Part shown: positions 49,010-58,016 of the stretch, piece after piece
Numbering within the stretch: the first letter of the stretch is position 1
Layout: every line of letters begins with the position of its first letter
DNA from: Streptomyces sp. NBC_01335
GTDB taxonomy: Bacteria > Actinomycetota > Actinomycetes > Streptomycetales > Streptomycetaceae
DNA: 64,000 bases
NCBI RefSeq assembly: GCF_035953295.1
Contig: NZ_CP108370.1
Location: 6,433,001-6,497,000, forward strand
Direction: 5' to 3'
Made by a program: the position numbers and the translations under genes
The notes under the pieces: model-generated
What the model was told of the DNA's origin: nothing
The model's database searches: none
Seen by the model: the letters and a program-made list of their open reading frames with translations, nothing else

Positions 49010-50158
49010 ATGGTGACCCCGTCCCGCATCGCACTGGCACGCAAGCGCAGAGGGATGACCCTCGCCCAGTTGTCGGACCGGTCTGGAATCTCGCTGCAAA
49101 GCCTGTCGAACTACGAAACCGGGCGAACCGCTCCGCGCTCCACCACCCTGAACAAGCTGGCATCCGTCCTGGACTTCCCCGCAGCCTTCTTCCAAGGGCC
49201 GCCACTGGAGGAACTCCCCGCCGATGGAATCTCATGGCGGGCACGCAGCAAGACCTCACCACGGGTGCTGGATGCCGCCCGCGCCGCAGGAACGCTCGGT
49301 GCGACGCTTTACGCCTGGATCGCCGAGAGCTTCCGCCTTCCAACCGTGGACGTGCCATCTCTGGGCAGGCCGGATCCGGAAACGGCCGCCGCGATGGTCC
49401 GCACACGCTGGGAACTTGGGGAAGCGCCGGCACCCAATATGGTGCACCTCCTGGAAGCCCATGGAGTGCGCGTGTTCTCCCTGGACCCCGATCACGCCGA
49501 GGTCGACGCGTTCGCCGTCTGGCGTGAAGGCGTGCCCTTTGTATTCCTCAACACCCTGAAATCGGCCGAACGAGGCCGCTTCGATGCCGCTCACGAACTC
49601 GGGCACCTCGTGATGCATGGGAGCGAGCACGCCTGCTCGGGTCCCGAAGCCGAACGCCAGGCGAACACCTTCGCATCCGCGTTCCTCATGCCCAGGGCAA
49701 GCGTCCTGGGCCACATGCCGTCGGGTGCCCACGTCGACCAAATCATCCGCGGCAAGCGGATCTGGAAGGTCTCCGCCATGGCCCTGACGTACCGCCTGCA
49801 CGATTTGGGCCTGCTCACGGACTGGCAGTACAGGTCGACTTGCGCGGAACTGAGCCGGTTGGGATACCGTTCCGCCGAACCCGAGGGCATGGGGGAGCGG
49901 GAAACTTCGCAGGTGCTGACCAAGGTATTCGCGGCGCTGCGCACAAAGGGTGTGAGGCCATCCGCCGTAGCCGCGGAATTGGGGCTGACGAGCGAGGAGA
50001 TGAACAGGCTTCTGTTCGGCCTCACGCTCACAACCGTCGCCGGAGGTGGACAGCAAACCGCACCCACTCCCACGCGACACCTGGCCGCAGTCAGCTCTCC
50101 TCCTTCCGTAGCCGCTCGTCCGCCGTCGAATCCCGCACGCGCGTTCGCTAGGCCCTGA
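49010..50158 (+). CDS. XRE regulator fused to ImmA/IrrE metallopeptidase
   Basis: A 382-residue two-domain protein. Residues 5-60 form an XRE helix-turn-helix (IALARKRRGMTLAQLSDRSG, SLSNYETGRTAPR). Residues about 130-260 form an ImmA/IrrE peptidase with zinc motif HELGH in FDAAHELGHLVMHG followed by ERQANTFASAFLMP. Proteins of this type cleave or derepress a partner upon DNA damage or phage signals and often sit with prophage, toxin-antitoxin or ICE genes. The C-terminal 70 residues are Ala/Pro-rich and poorly conserved in appearance. It could be the regulator of the unknown upstream gene. Confidence 0.9.
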   Translation: MVTPSRIALARKRRGMTLAQLSDRSGISLQSLSNYETGRTAPRSTTLNKLASVLDFPAAFFQGPPLEELPADGISWRARSKTSPRVLDAARAAGTLGATLYAWIAESFRLPTVDVPSLGRPDPETAAAMVRTRWELGEAPAPNMVHLLEAHGVRVFSLDPDHAEVDAFAVWREGVPFVFLNTLKSAERGRFDAAHELGHLVMHGSEHACSGPEAERQANTFASAFLMPRASVLGHMPSGAHVDQIIRGKRIWKVSAMALTYRLHDLGLLTDWQYRSTCAELSRLGYRSAEPEGMGERETSQVLTKVFAALRTKGVRPSAVAAELGLTSEEMNRLLFGLTLTTVAGGGQQTAPTPTRHLAAVSSPPSVAARPPSNPARAFARP

Positions 50159-50405
50159 GTTCGCCGCTTGGACAGGTCGGTCCTCTGGTCGGGCTTGGAG
50201 GCATCGACGCCCCATCCTGTCCGGTGCTGGTTGCGTTCTCATCTGCCTCCGGTTCTAGCTCTGTAGTCCAGCAAGGCGCGTGGGCTGCGTTCTGGTCGAC
50301 GCACTCTGCCAAGTCGGGCGGGCCGAAGCCTATTTGGTCGTGGGAGCGCATGGCGAAGACCCGGCCACACGGCCTGGCCTTCAGCTGCGCGTTCAAGGCA
50401 GCAAC

Positions 50406-50516
50406 CGGCCGGTACTGGCTACGGTCCTGCTTCCAGGCCGTGATCATCGGCTCGATCAACGCCCACTGCACATCCGATAAGTCGCTGGGGTACGGCTCTC
50501 GCCCCATGCCCCGCAT
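50406..50516 (-). pseudogene. 5' fragment of an IS5-family transposase
   Basis: About 35 residues (MGREPYPSDLSDVQWALIEP, then MITAWKQ) match the start of IS5-type transposases of a different subgroup from the one at 38.7-41.5 kb. The rest of the minus-strand frame to 50,148 is unrelated, so only the first tenth of the gene remains. Confidence 0.7.
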
Positions 50517-50682
50517 CTCAACATGGACATGCCCAGCACGTGAGCGACGTGGTGATCAGTACCTCGATCGAGCGACCATGAACCGAGCAGCATCGGACAT
50601 AACGTCCACTGAGAGGGAGCTCCACCTGCGCTGTCTGTGCGAACCCCTAGACTCAGCTGACCCGATCCCGCTGCATGGTTGA

Positions 50683-50719
50683 AGCCGGTCCACGCGACAC
50701 CCTGTTGTGTGGACCGGCT
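50683..50719 (-). terminator. Hairpin terminator after the FG-GAP gene
   Basis: AGCCGGTCCAC pairs exactly with GTGGACCGGCT (11-bp stem, 15-base loop), 20 bases beyond the stop of the minus-strand FG-GAP-repeat gene. Confidence 0.7.
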
Positions 50720-50738
50720 CCCTAGTCAGTCGGCCTGA

Positions 50739-52511
50739 TCAGCCTAGGTCGGGGTACTGGTTCCAGCCCCCGGTGCCGATCTGGACGCGGGCCTTGAACG
50801 GGGTCTTGGTGACTCCGGTGCCCGCGTAGAAGAACAGCTGGCCCTTGGAGTTGGATGCCAGGAGGTCGCTGATGCCGTCCCCGTTGATGTCGCCGGGGGC
50901 GGCCAGGTTGGAGTACTGGCTCCATCCCGTGCCGCCGACCTGGACACGGGCACCGAACGGCGTGGCCGCCTTGCCGGTGCCGGGGTAGAAGAACAGCCCA
51001 GCGGAGCTGCGGGCCAGAAGGTCCGCACGGCCGTCGCGGTTGAAGTCACCGGCTCCGACCAGCTTGTTGTACTGGCTCCAGCCGCTGCCGCCGACCTGGA
51101 CACGGCCCTTCAGGGAGAGACCGTCGCCGTTGCCGGCGTAGAAGTACAGGGCGGTGGAGCTGCGGGCGATCAGGTCGCTCTTGCCGTCACCGTTCAGGTC
51201 GCCGGGGCCGACGATCAGGTTGTACGACTTCGAGCCGGCCGCCAGGTACTTCTCACTGTCCGAGAATGCGTTGTACAGGTGCCCGTCGTACGTGGTGTGC
51301 GCGATCAGGGTGGACCACCCGTCGGACCGGAGCGCGACACTGTGGGCGAGGCGGATCGCGGAGCGGTCCCAGCCGGTGCCTTCGAGGTATTTCGCCGAGA
51401 GCTTCCCGAGTCCGGTGCCCTGGTAGTAGTACAGGGTGCCGTTGCTGGTCCGGGCGAAGATGCCGGACTTGCCCCATGCCGCGTTGTTGCCGGCTCCGGC
51501 GAGCTGGGTGACCTCGGCCCATCCGGTGCCAGAGGCCAGACGGTCCTGGAAGAAGCCGTTGCCCTTGCCGTCGTAGAAGTACAGCTTGCCGTCGTAGCCG
51601 CGGGTCATGAGGTCTGCAGTGCCGTTGCCGTTGTAGTCGGTGCCACCGGTGATCTGGTTGTACTGCGACCAGCCGGCGCCTCCGATCTTGATCTGGGCCC
51701 CGAACGGGTAGCCGGTGACCTTGCCGTTGCCGGGGTACAGGTAGAGCCCGGTGGCGTTGCGGGCCAACAGGTCGGCGATGCCGTCACCGTTGAGGTCATC
51801 CGCGCCGACCAGCTGGTCGAACTGAGACCAGCCTGCGCCGCCGACCTGGATGCCCTTGCCGAAGTTCGTTCCCGTGCCAGGGAAGAGGAACAATCCGGCG
51901 GTGCTGCGCGCGAGCAGGTCGGGTGCGCCGTCGTGGTTGAGGTCACCGGGGACGACGAGCTTGTTGTACGCCTGCCAGCCGGTGCTGAGCGTGGTGAACG
52001 AGCTCAGGCCGCTCTCGCTGGTCGCGTTGGCGCCGTTGTGGAGCCGGAGCGAACCGGTAGGCGTCACCGTCAGCACGTCGGCCTTGCCGTCGCCGGTCAT
52101 GTCGCCCGGCAGCAGTACATCCTTGACCTGGCCGTTCACACCGGAGAGGGCGTTGGCGGCGCCGTAGTTCCAGTCGGTCCACACGTCTCCCGAGTCCACG
52201 CGGTACGCGAGGTCGCCGGTGCCATCACTGTCGAAGTCGGCACGCTGGGCGGCCGTAGTGACGACTGCGGAACGGGCCATCGGGTTGCCCGCCTTCGGCG
52301 CCACGGCGTTCTCGCGGCCCGGGACGCTGAACGTGGGGCGCGGGGTTGCCCCGTGCGGCAGAGCGACAGCGCCGGGGATGGCGGCGTTGTTCTCTGCGGC
52401 GTGCGCGGTGATCGTCATCGAACCGCTGACTATCAGCGCGGCGCAGACGATCGCCGCCGACGTGGCCATCTTCCGGGACCGCCGGGTCCCGGGTATTGCG
52501 GGGTTGTGCAT
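50739..52511 (-). CDS. Secreted FG-GAP/VCBS-repeat protein
   Basis: A 590-residue secreted protein. A Sec signal (RRSRKMATSAAIVCAALIV, cleavage near AHAAEN) is followed by about ten FG-GAP-like repeats of roughly 45-50 residues with calcium-binding DxDxDG loops, for example GDLNGDGKSDLIARSSTALYF and GDFNRDGRADLLARSSAGLFF. Such repeats fold into a beta-propeller used for binding or adhesion outside the cell. ATG 52511 has GGAGGCCGA upstream; 27 extra in-frame residues before it are not coding. No catalytic domain is attached. Confidence 0.9.
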   Translation of the reverse strand: MHNPAIPGTRRSRKMATSAAIVCAALIVSGSMTITAHAAENNAAIPGAVALPHGATPRPTFSVPGRENAVAPKAGNPMARSAVVTTAAQRADFDSDGTGDLAYRVDSGDVWTDWNYGAANALSGVNGQVKDVLLPGDMTGDGKADVLTVTPTGSLRLHNGANATSESGLSSFTTLSTGWQAYNKLVVPGDLNHDGAPDLLARSTAGLFLFPGTGTNFGKGIQVGGAGWSQFDQLVGADDLNGDGIADLLARNATGLYLYPGNGKVTGYPFGAQIKIGGAGWSQYNQITGGTDYNGNGTADLMTRGYDGKLYFYDGKGNGFFQDRLASGTGWAEVTQLAGAGNNAAWGKSGIFARTSNGTLYYYQGTGLGKLSAKYLEGTGWDRSAIRLAHSVALRSDGWSTLIAHTTYDGHLYNAFSDSEKYLAAGSKSYNLIVGPGDLNGDGKSDLIARSSTALYFYAGNGDGLSLKGRVQVGGSGWSQYNKLVGAGDFNRDGRADLLARSSAGLFFYPGTGKAATPFGARVQVGGTGWSQYSNLAAPGDINGDGISDLLASNSKGQLFFYAGTGVTKTPFKARVQIGTGGWNQYPDLG

Positions 52512-52924
52512 TCGGCCTCCTGTGAAAGGACGACTCCGCGGAGAGAGACGAGCACACCGGAACCGACGACACGGGTGCTGCCGCAGCCACAAGCACTGCG
52601 CGCCGGCAGCGCTGCTGATGAGACCGACGGCCTGCGCACGTCGGAACCCCTACCCCGGTTCTACGCCCCTCCCCAGGGTCGTGAGGTAGATGTATACCAC
52701 CTGGATGGGACAGGCGGCCTTCTCTTTGGACGGCGCACCGACTGCGAGGAATTCGAGGACTCAACATGGACGACCTCCGCGAGGCGGGGGTTCCGGTTGG
52801 AGTGGGGGCGGCGGCCACCATCAAATACCTGCTACGTGATCGGCGACGACCCTCTCACGCCGACCGTCGCCTGCGGCCGGGCTCGCGGCGAGGGAGTGGC
52901 AGGTCGGCCGTCGATCTTCACGCC
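52512..52924. other. Gap between FG-GAP and lipoprotein genes
   Basis: Long overlapping frames cross it on both strands but none has a coherent start or product. It should contain the promoter of the minus-strand FG-GAP gene; no convincing element was identified. Confidence 0.35.
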
Positions 52925-53995
52925 TCAGCTGAGAGGAGCCCGCCACGTCACCAGCCGAGGTCGGTCCGTCTCCATGAAACCCACCGCGAACGGCTTGTCG
53001 CTCTCGTCCGTCACCATGTGGACGCTGCACTCCGTCACGCTGTCGCCCGGCGAAACCATCGTGGCAACCCAATCGGCCGGGCAGCCGGGAATCTCCGTTT
53101 TGACGCCGAAGGGGATCTTCCCCTGGATCTGTCGGCCACCCTCGCTGAGCAGGTAAACGTGGTGGGCTTGATCCAGGTACAGGTTGCTCGGCCCTGGGTT
53201 GGTGTAGGTCACCGCCACGTAGTACGGGACGCCGCGTTGTTCGTTCTTGTTGAGGTCGACGAGGTCCAGGCGCGCAAGGTCGGCCGTGCTGCCCCTAGTC
53301 ACCGAAACCAGCGTGGCGGGCAGTTCAAGGATGCCGTCCTCGCGTGCGTCCCAGCGCAGGCTCACCTTCTGCCCTGGGTCAGCCAGCCCGGCGGACGCCG
53401 CGTCGAGACCACCGCGCACGGGCCAGATGGCGACCGCGCCGCCCGCGTCCAGGAATCCGTCGGCGCTGTGCGTCAGCGACAGCACACCGGCGCTCTCGGG
53501 CAGCGCGTAGGTGAGGCACGTGTCGTACGACTTGCCGGGCTCCAGGGTCTCCGGTGCGGTGTCCGCACAGGGCAGGTCGCCGCCGCCAGGCCGGCCGCCG
53601 CTGACGGACACCTTCTCCGCCTGCGTGAAGTCGGTGGCGTTCAGGGCGACGTCGCTGCCAACCATGTAGGCCTTGGGGATCTCCTTCCGGCCGGTGTTGG
53701 TGATCTTGAGGGTGACGTAGTGGGGGACCATGCCGTCCAGCCCCTCGTCCACGTCCCCGCGCATGTCCTTCTCCGACCCCCGGACCAAGCTCTTGACCGT
53801 GATCCTGGCCGGGAACGACTGGTGGTCGGTGTTCGTGTAGACGACGTCCTGTGTGCCCGTGCGCACCGGTAGGTCCGTCCAGGAGGCAGGCCTCTTTGAC
53901 GCTCCGCCCGTGCTCTGTTCCGCCGCGCACCCTGCAAGGAGGCAGAGCGAGGCCGCACCGAGCGCGGCCCTGTTGACGTAGCTGGACCAGTGCAT
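52925..53995 (-). CDS. Putative lipoprotein of unknown function
   Basis: A 356-residue protein with a lipoprotein signal: NRAALGAASLCLLAGCAAEQ, with the lipobox Cys in LAGC. The rest appears beta-rich, with repeated phrases such as VPHYVTLKITNTGRKEIPKA and VPYYVAVTYTNPGPSNLYLD, suggesting two or three similar immunoglobulin-like modules. ATG 53995 follows AAGGGA by five bases; GTG 54013 is an alternative six codons upstream. It faces the same way as the FG-GAP gene. No function recognised. Confidence 0.8.
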   Translation of the reverse strand: MHWSSYVNRAALGAASLCLLAGCAAEQSTGGASKRPASWTDLPVRTGTQDVVYTNTDHQSFPARITVKSLVRGSEKDMRGDVDEGLDGMVPHYVTLKITNTGRKEIPKAYMVGSDVALNATDFTQAEKVSVSGGRPGGGDLPCADTAPETLEPGKSYDTCLTYALPESAGVLSLTHSADGFLDAGGAVAIWPVRGGLDAASAGLADPGQKVSLRWDAREDGILELPATLVSVTRGSTADLARLDLVDLNKNEQRGVPYYVAVTYTNPGPSNLYLDQAHHVYLLSEGGRQIQGKIPFGVKTEIPGCPADWVATMVSPGDSVTECSVHMVTDESDKPFAVGFMETDRPRLVTWRAPLS

Positions 53996-54013
53996 GAACT
54001 TCCCTTTTCGCAC

Positions 54014-55055
54014 GATGATCCGGTTTCCACCGGAGGACGAGGCATCGTAGAACGTCGCAGGTCAGACGGGTGCGGCGGGGTAGGTTCGCAGTGAGCGTCT
54101 TCGTTCTCAGCCGCCTCTCGGTGAGCGTGGCTGGGCCGTGCTGCCCCCTGTTGCCCCACACAGCACCTCAGGGAGCCTCCCCGGCCCGTCCCTGACGGTC
54201 TGATCCCCTTGACCGGCAACGAGATCCAGCACCTGTTCGCAGCACTGACCCGCCCAATCCACGACCTCGCGCACCGTCTGCGCTGGTCCCACTGGCGACG
54301 CCGGCATCAAGCCCGGGCACGCCTATGCCATTACCGCAGGCAGGCCACCGCCCGACCGTGAAGATCAAGATCTACGGCTGGAGTACTAGTCCATCACTCC
54401 AACGTGCGTGACTGTTCGGCATCGGTCTCTGGCGTGTTCGATACATCCACTGGAGCCGGGGGGAGGCGGCGAGCACTGCCGGGCGGCTCACCTGCGCCAG
54501 GAGGCGCACCCCACTCTCGGTTGCAGCGTCCCGAATTCGTTTACGGTCCGCGAGGTCGAGGGAGCGAGTGATGAGTCTTGGCGGCATGCAGCTCAGGCAC
54601 GGCTTGGCAGTGGTAGGAACGACGCGCTGCCGACCACGTCGGCTGGCTTCCGGACAATCATCGTGCAGCGCAAGCGACCTGTGCCGGGAAATCGAACCGG
54701 AAGCACCAGGCGCTTAAGAAGGCACCTGCTCTGTCACAGCGTTTTCGTCCGTTCAGGCCGAGTGCTCAATGGGTCGATCCTGGTGATTTCGGCACCAGCG
54801 TGGCGGTTTGTCGTGTGGTTCGCCGACGGCAGACATATTGATCCCGGAAGGGGCTGGAATTGTGCGGGGAAGGAAGCGAACCTAGATCAGCTCGCGGAAG
54901 AGTGCGTGCGTGAGCGGGGCAACATAGCCGACGATCGCCGGTTAGCCAAACCGGCGGTTCTCCGGACCATTGGAGAAGTCCGGTCGCCGTGCGTTCTGTG
55001 TGCGATGGCCGAACGGCTGTGTCTATCCCCACACCTCACTTCAAGGAGATTTCCC
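54014..55055. other. About 1 kb without an intact gene
   Basis: It contains a transposase C-terminal remnant (about 54,160-54,361). The rest shows only low-quality frames. A long plus-strand frame (54,408 onward) runs into the next gene but its first 215 codons lack coding character and a ribosome site. Confidence 0.5.
54160..54361 (+). pseudogene. C-terminal remnant of a DDE transposase
   Basis: The plus frame ending with TGA at 54,361 reads LTGNEIQHLFAAL, then HRLRWSHWRRRHQARAR and CHYRRQ. The WSxWRRxHQxxARxCHYRR pattern is the familiar end of IS701/IS4-type actinomycete transposases. About 65 residues remain. Confidence 0.65.
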
Positions 55056-55757
55056 GTGGCCGCAGTTGTTGGTGAAGGAACGTTTCATCTTTCCGATCGG
55101 CAGTGCTTCGCGATCCTGGACTGGGCTGGCGAACAGCCACAGAGCGGCCTCGTTCTGCGGGCCTTCCTGGCCTCCATCGCTCTCGCGGCGCTGAGCCCGG
55201 AGGGAGCCCTGGCGCTGCGTGTTCGCGAGGTGGAACTCGCAGAAGACGGCGCCGGTTGGCTTTTGGTCCACTCTCAGGCTCAAGAGCGCCGCGAGAAGGA
55301 TTCGGAGCACGCGGGTGCGGTACGGCGTGTTCCCGTCTGCCGCGATTTGGCGGCGATTCTGAAGGAGGAGACCATCCGGCGCGGTCTCGGCCCTGATGAC
55401 GCGACATTCGTTCTCGACGATGGACGGCCGCTGACCGCCGAGGTCTACCGGAAGGTTTGGCGGCAAGCGCGGGCGGCAGTTCTGCAGACGCATGAACTCG
55501 ACTCGTCGCTCGGTAGGCATTTATCGGCTCTCCGTGACGCGCGCATCGCGGCGTGGCTGAAGAACGGCGACCAGACGGCGGCGCACATCCTTGCGGTGGC
55601 CGAATGCGTGGGAATGAGCGCTCCTCGCCTCACCGAACGCTTCGCGGACTGCCTTCACATGCCGACACGGGACGAAATCCCTTGGGATCGACTCGAAGCC
55701 GCCTTGGCTCTTCCTGCCCTGCCGAGCCAGCCGACCTCGGCCGTACGGCGTCAGTAG
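55056..55757 (+). CDS. Degenerate tyrosine-recombinase-like protein
   Basis: A 233-residue protein. It follows the catalytic domain of actinomycete phage-type integrases (ALSPEGALALRVREVEL; HLSALRDARIAAWLKNGD; ILAVAECVGMSAPRLTERFA), but the key residues are missing. The first Arg region reads LSPEG instead of LRxGE, the HxLRH motif is SALRD, GHS has become GMS, and the Tyr position is Phe. It therefore should not recombine DNA. GTG 55056 follows AAGGAG by seven bases. It precedes an excisionase and an intact integrase in the same orientation; a regulatory or DNA-binding role is possible. Confidence 0.65.
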   Translation: MAAVVGEGTFHLSDRQCFAILDWAGEQPQSGLVLRAFLASIALAALSPEGALALRVREVELAEDGAGWLLVHSQAQERREKDSEHAGAVRRVPVCRDLAAILKEETIRRGLGPDDATFVLDDGRPLTAEVYRKVWRQARAAVLQTHELDSSLGRHLSALRDARIAAWLKNGDQTAAHILAVAECVGMSAPRLTERFADCLHMPTRDEIPWDRLEAALALPALPSQPTSAVRRQ

Positions 55758-55879
55758 CGGCACACCGGGTCGCGGCTTGTCCGCGATTCTATCCTGCCTC
55801 ACGACAGGCAACGGCTGGGCGGAACAACGGTTTCCGCCCAGCCGGGCTCGTCTCTCCCGTCCCTCACAGAGAACCCCAG

Positions 55880-56182
55880 ATGCCTGCACGACCCTTGCCT
55901 GCCCCCACTGCTTCCTCCACGGCGGTACGCACGGCTTTCCTGACCGTGAAGGACGCCGCCGATTACCTGGGCCTCTCACCCCACACCCTTTACGTCTGGC
56001 GCCACCGCCGTCAGGGACCGCCGAGCTTCCGCATGGGCCCCCGCGGTCGCGTCATGTACCGAGTGGAAGCCCTCGACGCCTGGGTCCGCGAACAGGAGCA
56101 GGCCGACTCCCGCTCCAACCCCGCCCTCAACCCACTCAGCGTCCGGCCGCAGGGGCGTTCCGCCCGCTTTACCACCGCCTGA
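55880..56182 (+). CDS. AlpA/Xis-type excisionase (HTH_17)
   Basis: A 100-residue protein with a MerR-like helix-turn-helix of the excisionase class: FLTVKDAADYLGLSPHTLYV, then WRHRRQGPPSFRMG and VMYRVEALDAWVREQE. Such proteins bend DNA at attachment sites to favour excision and are encoded next to the integrase in integrative plasmids and prophages. The ATG at 55880 starts MPARPLPAP; upstream in-frame residues overlap the previous gene. Confidence 0.9.
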   Translation: MPARPLPAPTASSTAVRTAFLTVKDAADYLGLSPHTLYVWRHRRQGPPSFRMGPRGRVMYRVEALDAWVREQEQADSRSNPALNPLSVRPQGRSARFTTA

Positions 56183-56238
56183 TACGGCCTCCTGCGCCGT
56201 GGAACGCTGCGGTCACCCTCATCACAAAGGAGTTCCAG

Positions 56239-57486
56239 CTGGCCGGCTACATAGAAGACCGATGGCTGAAAAAACGCCCGAACCCGAAAACCGGCAAACG
56301 CGACCGCACCGCCATGTACGGCAAGTGCACCCGCTACCGAGCCAAGGGCATCCCCGGCGTCAAGGACCGTTCCTTCGACGCACTTCAGGACGCCAAGACC
56401 TGGCTCGCCCAGGCCCAGACCGATGCACGCCGAGGCGAGTTCGTCGATCCCCGCGACGGGGCCATCTCCCTCAAGGACTACATCGCGACCCACTGGTGGC
56501 CCACCCAGAGCGGTGACCCGTCCACGATCGAGCGGATTGAGCAGAGGGTACGCCGCCACATCGTTCCCCACCTGGGTGCTCAGCCGCTCAACGCCATCGG
56601 GACGGAAATCCTGCGACACTGGAAGAAGCGGCTGGAGAAGGACCTCGGTCCGACCTCGATCCGTCTGGTCTGGGCGACGCTCTCCAGCGTCCTCCAGGCT
56701 GCGGTCGAGGACCGTCGCCTCGGACGAAACCCATGCCGGTCCAGCACGGTCGGGCCTCCGCCCGCGGCCCCTGGCAGGGTTGAGGCGTGGCCGCCCGAAC
56801 GGGTCCTGGCGGTACGGGAGGTCCTGCCGGACCGCTACCGGATCCTCCTCGTGATCGGAGCAGGTCTCGGGCTCCGCCAAGGGAAAGCGCTCGGTCTCTC
56901 AGCGGACGACGTCGACTTCGAGAAAGAAGTCGTCCATGTTCGGCGGCAGATCAAGATGGTGCGAGCGAAACTGTGCTTCGCGCTTCCAAAGGGCCGCAAG
57001 GTCCGGGACGTGCCGCTGCCGGCCAGCGTGGCCCGGGCCATCCGGCAGCACATGGAGCAGTTCGCGCCGATGCCGGTCACGCTGCCCTGGGACGACCCGA
57101 CTCCGGCCGAGACACCGGTGGAGGCCAAGCACCGACGGCCGAGAACCTACAGCCTCCTGGTGACGGGACGCGAGCGGAAGGCCATCAACCGGAACTACTT
57201 CAACTCCTACGTGTGGAAGCCTGCTCTGGCCGCAGCAGGTGTGATCGCCGCGCTGGACGAGGGAAGCGCAGACGGTGCTCGCGTGTGGGAGCCGTCCCGG
57301 GAGCACGGCTTCCACGCCCTGCGCCACTTCTTCACCTCCGAGGAACTGGAGGCTGGCGAATCGGTTGTCTCCCTGGCACGCTGGCTGGGGCACTCCGATC
57401 CCGGGTTCACGCTGCGGAAGTACTCCCACTTCCTGCCCCGCGCCGGCGCACGGGGTAGCGCCGCCATCGACGCGATCTTCGCGTAG
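56239..57486 (+). CDS. int: Tyrosine site-specific integrase
   Basis: A 415-residue integrase with all catalytic positions visible: Arg in GLGLRQGKALGL, HALRH (HxxR), LGHSD and the nucleophile Tyr in LRKYSHF. An N-terminal AP2-like/SAM-like binding region precedes it. Homologues begin (M)AGYIEDRWLKKR, which here corresponds to CTG at 56239, six bases after AAAGGAG; no ATG, GTG or TTG is in frame nearby. Either a CTG start is used or a start mutation has occurred. With the Xis gene it forms the integration module of an AICE or prophage-like element, of which replication or transfer genes are not visible. Confidence 0.9.
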   Translation: MAGYIEDRWLKKRPNPKTGKRDRTAMYGKCTRYRAKGIPGVKDRSFDALQDAKTWLAQAQTDARRGEFVDPRDGAISLKDYIATHWWPTQSGDPSTIERIEQRVRRHIVPHLGAQPLNAIGTEILRHWKKRLEKDLGPTSIRLVWATLSSVLQAAVEDRRLGRNPCRSSTVGPPPAAPGRVEAWPPERVLAVREVLPDRYRILLVIGAGLGLRQGKALGLSADDVDFEKEVVHVRRQIKMVRAKLCFALPKGRKVRDVPLPASVARAIRQHMEQFAPMPVTLPWDDPTPAETPVEAKHRRPRTYSLLVTGRERKAINRNYFNSYVWKPALAAAGVIAALDEGSADGARVWEPSREHGFHALRHFFTSEELEAGESVVSLARWLGHSDPGFTLRKYSHFLPRAGARGSAAIDAIFA

Positions 57487-57534
57487 CCGCGACCGGTCCG
57501 CTGGGACCGTGGCTCGTAGCCCGCCGCAGGCCCA

Positions 57535-57555
57535 AAGTCCCAGAGAAGTCCCAGA
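57535..57555. other. Possible attachment-site repeats
   Basis: AAGTCCCAGA occurs twice, 11 bases apart, 49 bases beyond the integrase stop. Repeats next to int are typical integrase arm or core sites. No tRNA gene end was recognised here, so which att half this is remains open. Confidence 0.4.
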
Positions 57556-57559
57556 CATG

Positions 57560-57612
57560 CCGCCGCACCCCTCCCTGACTCGCTAAATGGCAGGTCAGGC
57601 GGGGTGCGGCGG
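57560..57612 (+). terminator. Large hairpin after the integrase gene
   Basis: CCGCCGCACCCC at the left pairs with GGGGTGCGGCGG at the right, with further pairing through CCTGAC/GGTCAGG and a short loop. It is probably the integrase terminator, or the end of the adjoining IS remnant. Confidence 0.6.
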
Positions 57613-57669
57613 CATCGTCGTGTTAAATGTCCCGGAAGAGACCAGTCGCTCAGCCGACCTGCAGGAACG

Positions 57670-57945
57670 ATCGATGGTCTGACCGCCGTCAGCCACCGTC
57701 ACAGCGAGGTCGGTGGCGATCCGGCCCGGGTCATGACCGGTGCCTCGTGGCCGGAGCGGTCTCAGCGCGGTGGAGTACGCGCTGGTCAGTCCGGTGACAT
57801 CGGCGAGATCAGCCAGCAACCGTGCCCCGGCATGCCCGACCATCCCGGCGCCGTCGGCCGAGACATGAAGCCTGCGACGAGAACCGATACCCTGCACGCA
57901 GAAAGTGCCTTCCACCTGGACCGACAGAACCCTCGACAAGGTTCA
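57670..57945 (-). pseudogene. N-terminal remnant of an IS1380-family transposase
   Basis: Minus strand reads LHVSADGAGMVGHAGARLLA, then DLADVTGLTSAYSTALRPLR and HDPGRIATDLAVTVADGGQT, the characteristic start of IS1380 transposases. The frame then leaves the family sequence, so only about 85 residues survive. The element end probably lies near 57,990. Confidence 0.75.
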
Positions 57946-58016
57946 TCGTCCCAGCGCAGAAGGCACTTTCGCGTTACCGCCCATGATTCGGACGGACCCC
58001 AAGTGAAAGCCCGAGG

